A stretch of 64,000 bases of DNA from an uncultured SAR86 cluster bacterium (GCA_902601475.1 CACKNK010000007.1:1-64000), one strand, 5' to 3'; positions 43,987-52,485 are shown, numbered from the stretch's first letter. The notes: generated by a model from the letters alone, not told the origin. Program-made: numbers and translations.

Positions 43987-44959
43987 ACTCAGTCTTAATT
44001 TTGTAATAGTGCAATTCACCCTTATCATCCAAAAGAGTTAAGCTTATCGCATCACCTGGAAACGCATTTTCAAGCACTAGCCTTAACCTTTCTAAACTCA
44101 TCGGCTCTTCATTTATTTTAAGGATGCATAACCTTTCATTTGTTTCAAATAAATCTAAGATTGGACCACTTGAATAATTAACGATCTCGCCACAATATTT
44201 AAGTTGATTATTATGCAAAATTCTTATTGAACGGATAGAAAAATTTCCAAGGGAAGCTTTCTTTGCAAGACCAAACTTAATAATTTCAGAGGCTATATCA
44301 GAAAGCTTATCAACTGGTAAAGCAAAGCTTATGCCTGAAAAAGAGCCAGTTGTTGAAAAAATTTTTGAAGTAATTCCAACCAATTCTCCATTTTCATTAA
44401 TCAATGCTCCGCCTGAATTTCCTGGGTTTACTGCAGCATCGGTCTGTATGAGCTCAAGATATGGGTTTCCAGTATTTCTATTATTAGCACTTACAATGCC
44501 TGATGTAACGGTTAAACCAAGTCCAAATGGATCACCTATTGCATAAACTTTATCACCAATACTTATCGAATTTTTTTTTGCAAAGACAATTGAATTTAAA
44601 TTCAACCCATTTTCATTAGTAACTTTAAGTATGGCTAAATCCGAGCGTTTATCAAAGCCAATTAAATTTGCATCTAAATTAATGCCATCATTGGTCTCAA
44701 CTACAAAGTTTTGTATCCCACTGATCACATGAAGATTTGTTGCTATATACCCATCATCGGAGATAATTACCCCTGAACCAATATGCTGAGCATTGAAAGC
44801 TGATGACCGAGATGGTTTTGTTTTAATGATCACAACAGATTTAATTATTGTTTCAAAATTTAGATCATTTCTATCAATTGAGAAGTGAAATATACTAAAC
44901 ACGGCAAGAGCCGCCACTGCAACTGTGATGATTGGTTTGAAATTAAGATTAATCGCCAT
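43979..44959 (-). CDS. degS: Membrane-anchored serine protease DegS/AlgW
   Basis: Periplasmic protease that starts the RseA-sigmaE envelope stress cascade in related bacteria. One N-terminal membrane anchor (about 8-27), then the trypsin-like domain with H77 (TNLHV), D107 (KRSDLAIL) and S182 (NPGNSGGAL), then a single divergent PDZ domain (about 230-326). Length 326 is slightly under E. coli DegS (355). The murA neighbourhood corresponds to algW in Pseudomonas. The usual hisGDC genes between them are absent. Confidence 0.92.
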   Translation of the reverse strand: MAINLNFKPIITVAVAALAVFSIFHFSIDRNDLNFETIIKSVVIIKTKPSRSSAFNAQHIGSGVIISDDGYIATNLHVISGIQNFVVETNDGINLDANLIGFDKRSDLAILKVTNENGLNLNSIVFAKKNSISIGDKVYAIGDPFGLGLTVTSGIVSANNRNTGNPYLELIQTDAAVNPGNSGGALINENGELVGITSKIFSTTGSFSGISFALPVDKLSDIASEIIKFGLAKKASLGNFSIRSIRILHNNQLKYCGEIVNYSSGPILDLFETNERLCILKINEEPMSLERLRLVLENAFPGDAISLTLLDDKGELHYYKIKTESI

Positions 44960-44962
44960 AAT
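44957..44962 (+). promoter_or_regulatory. Possible -10 for zapE inside the degS start
   Basis: CATAAT (5/6 match) overlaps the first codon of divergent degS and ends 8 nt before the zapE ATG. The whole gap between the two genes is 11 bp, so each promoter must lie partly in the other gene. No clear Shine-Dalgarno precedes zapE. Confidence 0.35.
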
Positions 44963-44970
44963 TTAAAAAG

Positions 44971-45999
44971 ATGATATCAAAATCTATTCTAGATGAATTC
45001 CAAAAAAAGGACATTAAGCTAGATTCTAAACAAGTAGAATTTTTGAACCTCGTTGAAGTTTCAATTAAACGAGACAAAAAAATTTTTACTTTTCTGAGAT
45101 CCAAAAAAATTCCCAGCATCTATCTGTATGGCGGCGTGGGAATTGGCAAAACTATCCTTTTAAAAAAAATTGCTAGCAAGCTAAATCAAGAATATAAATT
45201 TATTCACTTTACTAACTTTATGAACCACATAAAAAAGAGGCTGGATAAATTAGATGGCCAAAAAAATCCTTTAGATAAAGTCATAGATGAGCTTAAAGAT
45301 CAAAAAAGATTAATATTTATTGATGAGTTCCAGGTAGAGGATGTTGCTGATGCAATGATAATTGCAGAAATTATGCCAAAACTTTATTTAAACGAAATCC
45401 CTTTATTCATTTCTTCTAATTCAAATGTAGATGAGCTTTATCAAAATGGTCTTCAGAGAGAAAAATTAATTAAATCTCTTCAATTTATAAAAAATGATTT
45501 TCTATACCATCATTTGGATTCAACAAAAGATTACAGAAAAACAAATTCATCTCTACTAAACATGGATTCATCCAATGAAAATGAAATTATTAAATTAATT
45601 GAAAGTTATTTTGGAGAGAGGGTTAAATTAGATAATGAATTAATTTTGAATGATAGAAAATTCCCTGTAAAAGGTTTCACTGCAGAATGCCTTTGGATGG
45701 ATCTTGAAAGTTTTTTTTCAGCACCTGTTGCAACTCAAGATTTCAATCTTTTATGCAGAGATTTCAATTGGATTTTTTTAAGCAATATTTCAATACTCAG
45801 CGATGATTCAATGGATTTGGTTAGAAGACTAATAGCTTTTATTGACATAGCATATATTGCTAATACAAAAATAAAGTTCTTTTATCCCTCAGAAGGTTTA
45901 CCTCATATCTATAATGGCAAGGCCCTTTCAAACTTGTGGGAGAGAACAGCAAGCAGATTGATTGAAATGTCATCCCAAGAATACATCACAAAAAATTAA
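44971..45999 (+). CDS. zapE: Cell division ATPase ZapE (AFG1 family)
   Basis: AAA-type ATPase that associates with the Z ring in E. coli. Walker A GGVGIGKT is at 54-61 and Walker B LIFIDE at 114-119 (with DEFQVEDVADAM following, a family hallmark), then FISSNSNVDELYQNGLQRE. Length 342 against 375 in E. coli. It precedes rplM-rpsI, near its location in many gammaproteobacteria. Confidence 0.93.
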   Translation: MISKSILDEFQKKDIKLDSKQVEFLNLVEVSIKRDKKIFTFLRSKKIPSIYLYGGVGIGKTILLKKIASKLNQEYKFIHFTNFMNHIKKRLDKLDGQKNPLDKVIDELKDQKRLIFIDEFQVEDVADAMIIAEIMPKLYLNEIPLFISSNSNVDELYQNGLQREKLIKSLQFIKNDFLYHHLDSTKDYRKTNSSLLNMDSSNENEIIKLIESYFGERVKLDNELILNDRKFPVKGFTAECLWMDLESFFSAPVATQDFNLLCRDFNWIFLSNISILSDDSMDLVRRLIAFIDIAYIANTKIKFFYPSEGLPHIYNGKALSNLWERTASRLIEMSSQEYITKN

Positions 46000-46017
46000 T
46001 TCTTCGAACATTATTTG

Positions 46018-46046
46018 TTGATTAAATGCTCATGAAACATTAATAT
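46018..46046 (+). promoter_or_regulatory. Promoter of rplM-rpsI
   Basis: TTGATT (46018-46023) and TAATAT (46041-46046) are separated by 17 bp in the zapE-rplM gap. A start near 46053 would give a leader of about 16 nt without a recognisable Shine-Dalgarno. TATAAA at 46060-46065 is too close to the ATG to be the -10. Confidence 0.4.
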
Positions 46047-46068
46047 TCACGTCTATTTTTATAAACAA

Positions 46069-46503
46069 ATGAAAACAGAATCATTAAATAAACAATCAGT
46101 AGATCCAAAGTGGTATGTCGTGGATGCTGATGGGCAAATTCTTGGACGATTTGCCTCTAAATTAGCTGATAGGCTTCGTGGAAAAGACAAACCAACCTTT
46201 ACCCCTCATACTGATGGAGGAGACTTTGTGGTGGTCATCAATGCAGAAAAAGTAGCTGTCACTGGAAGTAAGTATGATAAGAAAACTTATTACAGACACT
46301 CACAGTATCCTGGAGGACTTAAAGAAACAATCTTTAAAGAAATGATTGATAAAAAGCCTGAGGAAGTTATTAGGCTTGCTGTAAAAGGCATGCTCCCTAA
46401 AAACAAATTAAGCAATCAAATTATCAAGAAATTAAAAATTTATGCTGGTTCAGATCATCCGCATGATTCACAACAACCTGAAATTTGGAAACCAATTAAA
46501 TGA
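46069..46503 (+). CDS. rplM: 50S ribosomal protein L13
   Basis: Early-binding 23S rRNA protein. Conserved W-Y-V-V-D-A-x-G-x-x-L-G-R-F-A-S, [36 protein letters not shown] and [13 protein letters not shown] segments give a full-length 144-residue protein (E. coli 142). It overlaps rpsI by 4 nt (ATGA). Confidence 0.98.
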   Translation: MKTESLNKQSVDPKWYVVDADGQILGRFASKLADRLRGKDKPTFTPHTDGGDFVVVINAEKVAVTGSKYDKKTYYRHSQYPGGLKETIFKEMIDKKPEEVIRLAVKGMLPKNKLSNQIIKKLKIYAGSDHPHDSQQPEIWKPIK

Positions 46504-46889
46504 GTGAAATTCATTATGCAACGGGCAGAAGGAAGACTTCCTCTGCAAGAGTTTATCTGAGCAAAGGAAAAGGAGACATTACTGTTAATAGCAAACCTCT
46601 AAATGAATACTTTGGCAGACAGGTTGCTCAGATGCTTGTCATGCAACCTTTGAAACTAACTGAGTTAGATGAAAAAGTTAACATTAAAGTTATGGTCAAG
46701 GGCGGCGGTAGTTTTGGTCAAGCAGGTGCAATCAGGCATGGTATATCAAGAGCCCTCATTGAGTATGATGAAGAGCTTAGACCCCAACTCAAAAAAGCTG
46801 GTTTATTGACCAGAGATCCGAGGAAAGTTGAAAGGAAAAAACCAGGTTTGAAGAAAGCTAGAAAGAGCTCTCAATTCTCAAAACGGTAG
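46500..46889 (+). CDS. rpsI: 30S ribosomal protein S9
   Basis: Small-subunit head protein whose C-terminal tail reaches the P-site tRNA. The [13 protein letters not shown] start, [19 protein letters not shown] core and the basic end [15 protein letters not shown] (ending K-R as expected) are present. Length 129, as in E. coli (130). petA follows after 42 nt. Confidence 0.98.
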   Translation: MSEIHYATGRRKTSSARVYLSKGKGDITVNSKPLNEYFGRQVAQMLVMQPLKLTELDEKVNIKVMVKGGGSFGQAGAIRHGISRALIEYDEELRPQLKKAGLLTRDPRKVERKKPGLKKARKSSQFSKR

Positions 46890-46917
46890 TGGTTTATATA
46901 GACTAATTATATTAGAA

Positions 46918-46923
46918 TATAAA
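46918..46923 (+). promoter_or_regulatory. Possible -10 for petABC
   Basis: TATAAA lies 8 nt before the petA ATG in the rpsI-petA gap, with no Shine-Dalgarno in between. A leader of zero to two bases would result. No -35 consensus was found. Confidence 0.35.
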
Positions 46924-46931
46924 TCCCAATT

Positions 46932-47522
46932 ATGACCGAATCCACCAAAAATAATAACAGAAGAAAGGTACTTATAGGCATGACAGCTGCATTTGGTGCA
47001 GCAGGCATTCCATTTGCTGCGACACCTTTTATAGCTGCATGGAATCCGAGTGCTAAAGCTAAGGCACTAGGCGCTGCTGTAAAAGTAGATATTTCTAAAA
47101 TTGAGGAAGGGCAAATTGTTCAAGTGGCCTGGAGAAAGCAACCAGTCTTTGTTTTACGTCATACAAAAAGTTCAATCTCCAGCTTACCATCAGTTGAAAC
47201 TAAGCTTGCAGATCCAAACTCGCTAGCTATTGATGAGCCATATAGAGACCTTTACCCAACCAGATCAAAAAGTGATGAATTTTCAATACTTGCTGGAGTT
47301 TGTACGCATTTAGGATGTTCACCAAAATATCATCCTGAGGTTGAACCAAAACCATGGGATGCAACCTGGACAGGAGGCTTCTTTTGTCCTTGTCATGGTT
47401 CAATGTTTGACATAGTTGGTAGAGTATTCAAGGGTGTTCCAGCACCTACTAATCTAAAGGTGCCGCCTCATAATTTTCAGGGATCAATTTTAACAATTGG
47501 AGAGGATAAGGAGATTACTTAA
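46932..47522 (+). CDS. petA: Ubiquinol-cytochrome c reductase Rieske iron-sulfur subunit
   Basis: Carries the [2Fe-2S] cluster that takes electrons from quinol at the Qo site. Ligands are C124 and H126 (CTHLGC) and C152 and H155 (CPCHGS), with the disulfide pair C129/C154. The N-terminus has a twin-arginine-like NRRKVLIG followed by a hydrophobic anchor. Length 196. It overlaps petB by one base. Confidence 0.97.
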   Translation: MTESTKNNNRRKVLIGMTAAFGAAGIPFAATPFIAAWNPSAKAKALGAAVKVDISKIEEGQIVQVAWRKQPVFVLRHTKSSISSLPSVETKLADPNSLAIDEPYRDLYPTRSKSDEFSILAGVCTHLGCSPKYHPEVEPKPWDATWTGGFFCPCHGSMFDIVGRVFKGVPAPTNLKVPPHNFQGSILTIGEDKEIT

Positions 47523-48727
47523 TGAATACAGTATTTAAGTGGTTTAACGACCGACTACCAATAGTTAATACATTTGAAAGACATCTTTCAAAACATCCCG
47601 TTCCTAAGAAAGTTAATTTCTGGTATCTATTTGGTGCCTTAGCATCAGTTGTCTTGATAATACAGATTATTTCTGGGATATGGCTCATGATGCCTTATCA
47701 AAATACAGAAGAGGGTGCTTTTTCATCAATAGAATTTATTATGCGGGATGTAGATTATGGATGGGTAATCAGGTACATGCATACTACTGGCGCATCCATG
47801 TTTTTTGCAGTGGTTTATCTGCATATGTTTAGAGGACTTTTGTACGGCTCATATAAAAAACCAAGAGAACTGGTTTGGATTTTTGGAATGACGATTTATC
47901 TTGTAATGATGGCAGAAGGTTTTCTGGGGTACGTATTACCTTACGGCCAAATGTCTTATTGGGGAGCACAAGTTATTATTTCTCTTTTTGGTGCTATTCC
48001 ATATATTGGCGAATCTTTAGAGGTATGGGTTAGGGGAGACTATTATATTTCTGGATCTACTGTTTCAAGGTTTTTTGCCCTACATGTTGTCGCATTACCT
48101 CTTATGTTAATTGCTCTTGTTTTTATGCATTTGGTTGCTTTGCACGAAGTTGGAGCTGGTAACCCAGAAGGCATAGATATTGAAGAACACCTTGATCAAG
48201 ATGGGGTGCCTCTTGATAGCGTTCCTTTCTTTCCTTACAAAGTTTTAAATGCCTTGGTAGGCATTGGTGTCTTCATGACAGTTTTTTCAATAATAATGTT
48301 CTTTTTTCCAGAAGCTGGAGGATATTTTATTGAAAAAGCTAACTTTGAAGAAGCTAATCCACTTAGCACCCCAGAACATATTGCTCCTGTTTGGTATTAC
48401 TCTCCTTACTATGCAATGCTTAGAGCTGTCCCAGATAAACTTGGAGGATTGATTGTTATGGCTGGTGCCATAGCAATTTTATTTGTGGTGCCTTGGCTTG
48501 ATAGAAGTAAAGTTAACTCAATTAGATATAAAGGCATCTTTAGTAAAATCGCAATCTCTCTATTCGCTATCAGCTTTCTAACCTTGGGTTATCTTGGAAC
48601 TGTCCCGGTTACTGAGTTGAGAACCTTAATGAGCGTTATCTGCACTGCTATTTATTTCCTATTCTTCTTTTTAATGCCAATTTATACATCACTCGAATCG
48701 ACAAAGCAGCCACCCGAGAGATTATGA
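47522..48727 (+). CDS. petB: Ubiquinol-cytochrome c reductase cytochrome b
   Basis: Membrane core of complex III with both b haems and both quinone sites. The haem-ligand regions YMHTTGASMFFAVVYLHMFRG and FALHVVALPLMLIALVFMH (cited in part) and the Qo-site regions LPYGQMSYWGAQV and TPEHIAPVWYY (the PEWY-equivalent appears as P-V-W-Y) are visible. Length 401, with about eight membrane helices. It overlaps petC by 4 nt. Confidence 0.97.
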   Translation: MNTVFKWFNDRLPIVNTFERHLSKHPVPKKVNFWYLFGALASVVLIIQIISGIWLMMPYQNTEEGAFSSIEFIMRDVDYGWVIRYMHTTGASMFFAVVYLHMFRGLLYGSYKKPRELVWIFGMTIYLVMMAEGFLGYVLPYGQMSYWGAQVIISLFGAIPYIGESLEVWVRGDYYISGSTVSRFFALHVVALPLMLIALVFMHLVALHEVGAGNPEGIDIEEHLDQDGVPLDSVPFFPYKVLNALVGIGVFMTVFSIIMFFFPEAGGYFIEKANFEEANPLSTPEHIAPVWYYSPYYAMLRAVPDKLGGLIVMAGAIAILFVVPWLDRSKVNSIRYKGIFSKIAISLFAISFLTLGYLGTVPVTELRTLMSVICTAIYFLFFFLMPIYTSLESTKQPPERL

Positions 48728-49518
48728 TTAAAATTTTTATTATCATTTTCTCTATATACTCTGCACCCATTGTTTTTTCTGCTGAGTCGGCCCCTTGTGG
48801 TGATTACGGAGAATGTGATGATTACAGTTATGATCTCTATAACAATGAATCACTCCAAAAAGGATTAGCAACCTATATAAATTATTGTTACGGCTGTCAC
48901 TCGCTAAAATACTCTCGTTGGGGAAGGATTGCAGCTGACCTCGAAATTCCCGAAGAAATATTATTTGAAAATTTAATTTTTAATCAAGAGACCAAGCCTG
49001 GAGATTTAATGACAGGCTCAATGATTAAAAGAAATGCGGAAGAGTGGTTCGGAGTTGCACCACCTGATCTAACTCTGGTAACACGATCGCATAGTCCTGA
49101 ATGGGTATATACATATCTAAGAACTTTTTATGAAGACGACTCCAAACAATATGGAGTTAATAATCTTGTTTATCCTGGTGCTGCCATGCCAAATGTTTTA
49201 AGTCATTTGCAAGGTAAACAAGTATTGGGTTGTAAGGAAGTACCTGTAATTGCATCAAATGGTGGTGTTAAAAGAGATGAAAATAGAAATGACATTACCG
49301 AAGAAAAATGTGGCTATCTTAAAATTAAAGAATCTGGTGAATTAACTCAGGCAGGCTTTGATAGTTTGATTTATGATCTTACTAATTTCTTAGTATATGT
49401 TGGTGAGCCTGCAAAAAGAGACAGAGAAAGAATAGGTTGGTATGTAATATTCTTCTTTATAACCTTTACCGCACTATCATTTTTGCTATATAGAGAATAT
49501 CAAAAGGACTATCATTAA
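48724..49518 (+). CDS. petC: Ubiquinol-cytochrome c reductase cytochrome c1
   Basis: Passes electrons from the Rieske centre to cytochrome c. It has a signal peptide (MIKIFIIIFSIYSAPIVFS), haem attachment CYGCH at 55-59, the Met-ligand region GAAMPNVL and a C-terminal membrane anchor (about 238-256). After the signal peptide there is an acidic segment with two cysteines (C25 and C31), which is unusual and may form a disulfide. Length 264. It completes the petABC operon; sspA follows with its own Shine-Dalgarno. Confidence 0.96.
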   Translation: MIKIFIIIFSIYSAPIVFSAESAPCGDYGECDDYSYDLYNNESLQKGLATYINYCYGCHSLKYSRWGRIAADLEIPEEILFENLIFNQETKPGDLMTGSMIKRNAEEWFGVAPPDLTLVTRSHSPEWVYTYLRTFYEDDSKQYGVNNLVYPGAAMPNVLSHLQGKQVLGCKEVPVIASNGGVKRDENRNDITEEKCGYLKIKESGELTQAGFDSLIYDLTNFLVYVGEPAKRDRERIGWYVIFFFITFTALSFLLYREYQKDYH

Positions 49519-49535
49519 GTTTAGGGGAAACAGTT

Positions 49536-50144
49536 ATGATTTTATATTCAGATAAAGACGACCATTACAGCCACAGAGTTAGGATAGTACTTGCAGAAAA
49601 AGATATTGCTTGTGAAATCAGAGAAACTAATAATGATGATGCTCCTGAGGAGGTTTTATCTATTAATCCATATCATGAATTACCTATTCTTGTAGATAGG
49701 GATTTGGGGCTATACAACACCACCGTAATGATGGAATACTTAGATGAAAGATTTCCTCATCCTCCATTACTTCCTGTTTATCCAGTCACAAGAGCCAACA
49801 GCAGAACACTTATGCTTAGAATAGACAAAGAAATCTGTCCCTTAGTTGATAAATTGAGTGCTAAAGACGGTACAGATAAAGAGTTATTGGTTGCCAAAGA
49901 GGAGCTTCTTCATGAGATTAGCGCCATCGCCCCAACATTTAAAGAGTTTCCATTTTTTATGAGTGAGGAATTTTCACTTGCTGATTGTTATCTTGCTCCA
50001 ATACTTTGGCGCCTACCAGCCCTAGGAATTAATCTTCCTCTGAATAGACATCTGAAGCCACTTTTAGATTATCAAGCAAAAATATTTGAGAGGCCTGGAT
50101 TTCAAGACAGCCTTTCATTGATAGAAAAAGATCTCAGAGATTAA
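49536..50144 (+). CDS. sspA: Stringent starvation protein A
   Basis: GST-fold protein that associates with RNA polymerase and supports survival in stationary phase and acid. The N-terminal thioredoxin-like part (YSDKDDHYSHRVRIVLAEKDI) and INPYHELPILVDRDLGLYNT are typical, and the C-terminal helical domain has LADCYLAPILWRLPALGI. 202 residues. A Shine-Dalgarno AGGGGA precedes it. The partner sspB, normally next, is not here; the convergent lpoA stop overlaps instead. Confidence 0.94.
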   Translation: MILYSDKDDHYSHRVRIVLAEKDIACEIRETNNDDAPEEVLSINPYHELPILVDRDLGLYNTTVMMEYLDERFPHPPLLPVYPVTRANSRTLMLRIDKEICPLVDKLSAKDGTDKELLVAKEELLHEISAIAPTFKEFPFFMSEEFSLADCYLAPILWRLPALGINLPLNRHLKPLLDYQAKIFERPGFQDSLSLIEKDLRD

Positions 50145-51229
50145 ATCTGAGTTATAGGAATATTCCTTTCAATACAGCCACTTGCCGTGTATTTTAAAAC
50201 CCCTGAGTAACCGTTAACCAAAGCTTTAGAAACACCAATTTGCCTTAAAACCTCAATTAAGATCGTGTCACTTATGATCGCATGATTATTTGAAAATATT
50301 TGGTTTGTTTTTGAATAGCTATCTACAGGTCTTGGTATTGGAGCAAATAGATTTTCAAGGTCATTCAGATCAATCTCATCATTAAATAGGAGGTTTGCTG
50401 AGGATGTACTATAGTAATTTAAATCTGCAGCATAGTTATAATTAAATGCTGGCAAAAGCCTTTTTAGATTAGAAGCACTTACATCCAAAATTATAATCTC
50501 TAAATTTGAATTTCTTCTTGGTAAAAATTCAATGGACAGACCAGAAGAAATTCTTTTAATCTCATTAAATCTTTCTTGAGATTCTTTGATACCTAAAACT
50601 TCGGCTGCAAAAGCTTGTGGGTTCTGTTGTTCATAAAAATAATCTTTTTTTGGTGAAATATTTCCTTTTATTAAATTATTTTGAAAATTTGAAAGTTTTT
50701 GATCAGTTACTAATACAAAATCTCCCTCTTCTTGAATTAATTTTTCAATAACAGATATGTCCATTTCATCATAATAGCTTGAGCAAAATAAAAGTTTATT
50801 TGAAAGAATATTGCTAATTGGCTGATTAGATCTTAATAGTTTATTTTTTATAGGTTGTTCATAAGCGCTTAAATACACATCTGTTGAATCTAGATCGAAG
50901 GGCGTATTTATTTGCACTCTTTTTTTTGAGGCCTGTATCCTATTTATGTTGTTATATAAGGTTCTAATAAGTTGTCTATTTTCAGTCTCTAAATTCCTAT
51001 TATTTTGAATATTTACAATAAAATCTTTGGTATCTTGTTCAATATTTCTGTAGCTGAATAAGGTAGAGATCTGCTTATTCTCCTCATAACTTAAATTCTT
51101 ATCAAAGAAGAAAAGATCAGGGTCTTTTTTAACCAATGTATCTTCAGAATTAATAATTACATTTTGTGAATACTGTTGTGATGAGCAAGCACTCATTATA
51201 ATTACTATAATTAAAAGAAAATCTTTCAT
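50141..51229 (-). CDS. lpoA: Penicillin-binding protein activator LpoA (C-terminal domain only)
   Basis: Outer-membrane lipoprotein that activates PBP1A in relatives. From the ATG at 51229 the lipobox Cys is C15 (MKDFLLIIVIIMSAC). Only ~362 residues are present against 678 in E. coli, so the N-terminal TPR half is largely gone. The second half retains the periplasmic-binding-like fold, with IIILDVSASNLKRLLPAFNY and YAADLNYYSTSSAN matching the LpoA C-domain. Position divergent to rsmI is the conserved lpoA/rsmI arrangement. A TTG at 51241 is a less likely start. Confidence 0.8.
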   Translation of the reverse strand: MKDFLLIIVIIMSACSSQQYSQNVIINSEDTLVKKDPDLFFFDKNLSYEENKQISTLFSYRNIEQDTKDFIVNIQNNRNLETENRQLIRTLYNNINRIQASKKRVQINTPFDLDSTDVYLSAYEQPIKNKLLRSNQPISNILSNKLLFCSSYYDEMDISVIEKLIQEEGDFVLVTDQKLSNFQNNLIKGNISPKKDYFYEQQNPQAFAAEVLGIKESQERFNEIKRISSGLSIEFLPRRNSNLEIIILDVSASNLKRLLPAFNYNYAADLNYYSTSSANLLFNDEIDLNDLENLFAPIPRPVDSYSKTNQIFSNNHAIISDTILIEVLRQIGVSKALVNGYSGVLKYTASGCIERNIPITQI

Positions 51230-51232
51230 ACT

Positions 51233-51238
51233 TATACT
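51233..51238 (+). promoter_or_regulatory. -10 element for rsmI, probably leaderless
   Basis: TATACT lies 6 nt before the rsmI ATG at 51245, with no Shine-Dalgarno between. It is within the 15-bp gap to the likely lpoA ATG. No strong -35 was found. Confidence 0.45.
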
Positions 51239-51244
51239 CAATAT

Positions 51245-52078
51245 ATGCTCTACATTATCGCTGCGCCAATAGGAAATACAAAAGATATTTCTTTACGATC
51301 AATCGAAGCAATTAAATCAATTAAGTATATATTTGCAGAGGACACAAGAAAAACCTCAAGGCTTTTATCTAATCTTTCAATAGATAAACCATCTATTCGA
51401 ACATTTCATGAGCACAATGAAAATGAGGTCTCCAAAAAAATACTCTCATATCTAGTTGATGGTATTGATGTAGGAATTATGTCGGATGCAGGAACACCAG
51501 TCATTTCTGATCCTGGATTCCCACTAATCAGGCTCTGTATAGAGAATAAAATACCTTTTGAAGTGCTGCCTGGTGCATCTTCAGTGATCACTGCCTTGGT
51601 TTATTCTGGGCTGCCCCCTAGCTCATTTAATTTCCAAGGGTTTTTTCCAAAAAAAAGTATTAGAAAAGATAAAGCAATTTCAATAATTGAGAATTTCGAG
51701 GGCTCAACAATTTTTTTTGAGAGCCCAAAAAGACTCAGAACAACAATAAATTTTTTACATGAGAAATTAGGTAATAATTGTGAGATAGCTATTTGTCGTG
51801 AGATGACTAAGAAGTTCCAATCAATTAAAAGAGGCTCTTTAAAAAAAATTGCTCAAGATTTAGAAAATGACGAAATTACATGTAAAGGTGAAATAGTAAT
51901 TGTACTTAGTTCAAAAAGAGAACCTGGAAAGAATTTCTCTCTTTCTGAGGAGGAAGGAAAAAAATTTTTGAAATACCTCTCTACAAAGGATGCATCAAAA
52001 CTAATTTGTGACCTCTATGGACATAATAAGCAGTCTGTTTATAAATTTTTGTCAGATATATCTAAAGAAAACATTTAG
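51245..52078 (+). CDS. rsmI: 16S rRNA (cytidine-1402-2'-O)-methyltransferase RsmI
   Basis: Tetrapyrrole-methylase-fold enzyme that modifies C1402 in the decoding centre. The start IIAAPIGNTKDISLRSIEAI, AEDTRKTSRLLSN, MSDAGTPVISDPG and LPGASSVITALVYSGLP are the family signatures. Length 277. It leads into RNase P RNA and mraZ, as in Pseudomonas. Confidence 0.96.
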   Translation: MLYIIAAPIGNTKDISLRSIEAIKSIKYIFAEDTRKTSRLLSNLSIDKPSIRTFHEHNENEVSKKILSYLVDGIDVGIMSDAGTPVISDPGFPLIRLCIENKIPFEVLPGASSVITALVYSGLPPSSFNFQGFFPKKSIRKDKAISIIENFEGSTIFFESPKRLRTTINFLHEKLGNNCEIAICREMTKKFQSIKRGSLKKIAQDLENDEITCKGEIVIVLSSKREPGKNFSLSEEEGKKFLKYLSTKDASKLICDLYGHNKQSVYKFLSDISKENI

Positions 52079-52081
52079 TAT

Positions 52082-52087
52082 TAAAAT
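52082..52087 (+). promoter_or_regulatory. -10 element of RNase P RNA
   Basis: TAAAAT lies 7 nt before the first paired base of helix P1. Because the 5' part of RNase P RNA is well defined, this gives a local estimate of the -10 to +1 distance. TTGTCA at 52049-52054 is too far away to be its -35. Confidence 0.4.
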
Positions 52088-52094
52088 CTACGTC

Positions 52095-52414
52095 GAGTTG
52101 GTCGGATGGTCGCTGCTTTTGCAGAGGAAAGTCCGGACTTCATAGAGCAGGATGCCAGGTAACTCCTGGGAGGCGTGAGCCTACGGAAAGTGCAACAGAA
52201 AATATACCGCCCTAGGGTAAGGTTGAAAAGGTGAGGTAAGAGCTCACCGCATCAGTGGTAACATTGATGGCAGTGTAAACCCCATCCGAAGCAAGACCAA
52301 ATAGGAATCTTATTGATTGCTCATCAGAGATTCGGGTAGGTTGCTAGAGCATTATGGCGACATAATGTCGAGATAGATGGCCATCTAGACAGAATCCGGC
52401 TTACAGACCAACTC
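52095..52414 (+). ncRNA. rnpB: RNase P RNA (bacterial type A)
   Basis: Catalytic RNA that matures tRNA 5' ends. The ends pair as P1 (GAGTTGGT with ACCAACTC). Conserved regions are clear: GAGGAAAGTCCGGAC near the 5' end, ACAGAAA and the GCAAGACCAAATAGG region in the middle, and ACAGAATCCGGCTTAC at the 3' end. About 320 nt, shorter than E. coli (377), so some peripheral helices are reduced. An AT-rich T-run follows but no clear GC-rich terminator. Confidence 0.95.
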
Positions 52415-52445
52415 ATTTGATATATTTTTTTAAAAAAATTAAAAA

Positions 52446-52485
52446 AAAGTGTGTCAAAGTGTGAAAAAATGTTTTAAAGTGTGTA
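52446..52485 (+). promoter_or_regulatory. Putative MraZ operator: four 10-bp direct repeats
   Basis: Four consecutive 10-mers, AAAGTGTGTC, AAAGTGTGAA, AAAATGTTTT and AAAGTGTGTA, run in exact register. Three share AAAGTGTG and the third is degenerate. MraZ is known to bind direct repeats with 10-bp spacing upstream of its own gene (TGGG-type in E. coli, AAAGTG-type in mycoplasmas), so this is most likely the autoregulatory site of the mraZ-ftsZ operon. Confidence 0.8.

Noticed and set aside
51230-51241. TTG at 51241 as the lpoA start
   Set aside because: The ATG four codons later gives a compact lipoprotein signal with the Cys at position 15.
52415-52445. T-rich then A-rich stretch after RNase P RNA as a terminator
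   Set aside because: It can fold only as an A-T stem without GC content. I would not call it a rho-independent terminator from sequence alone.
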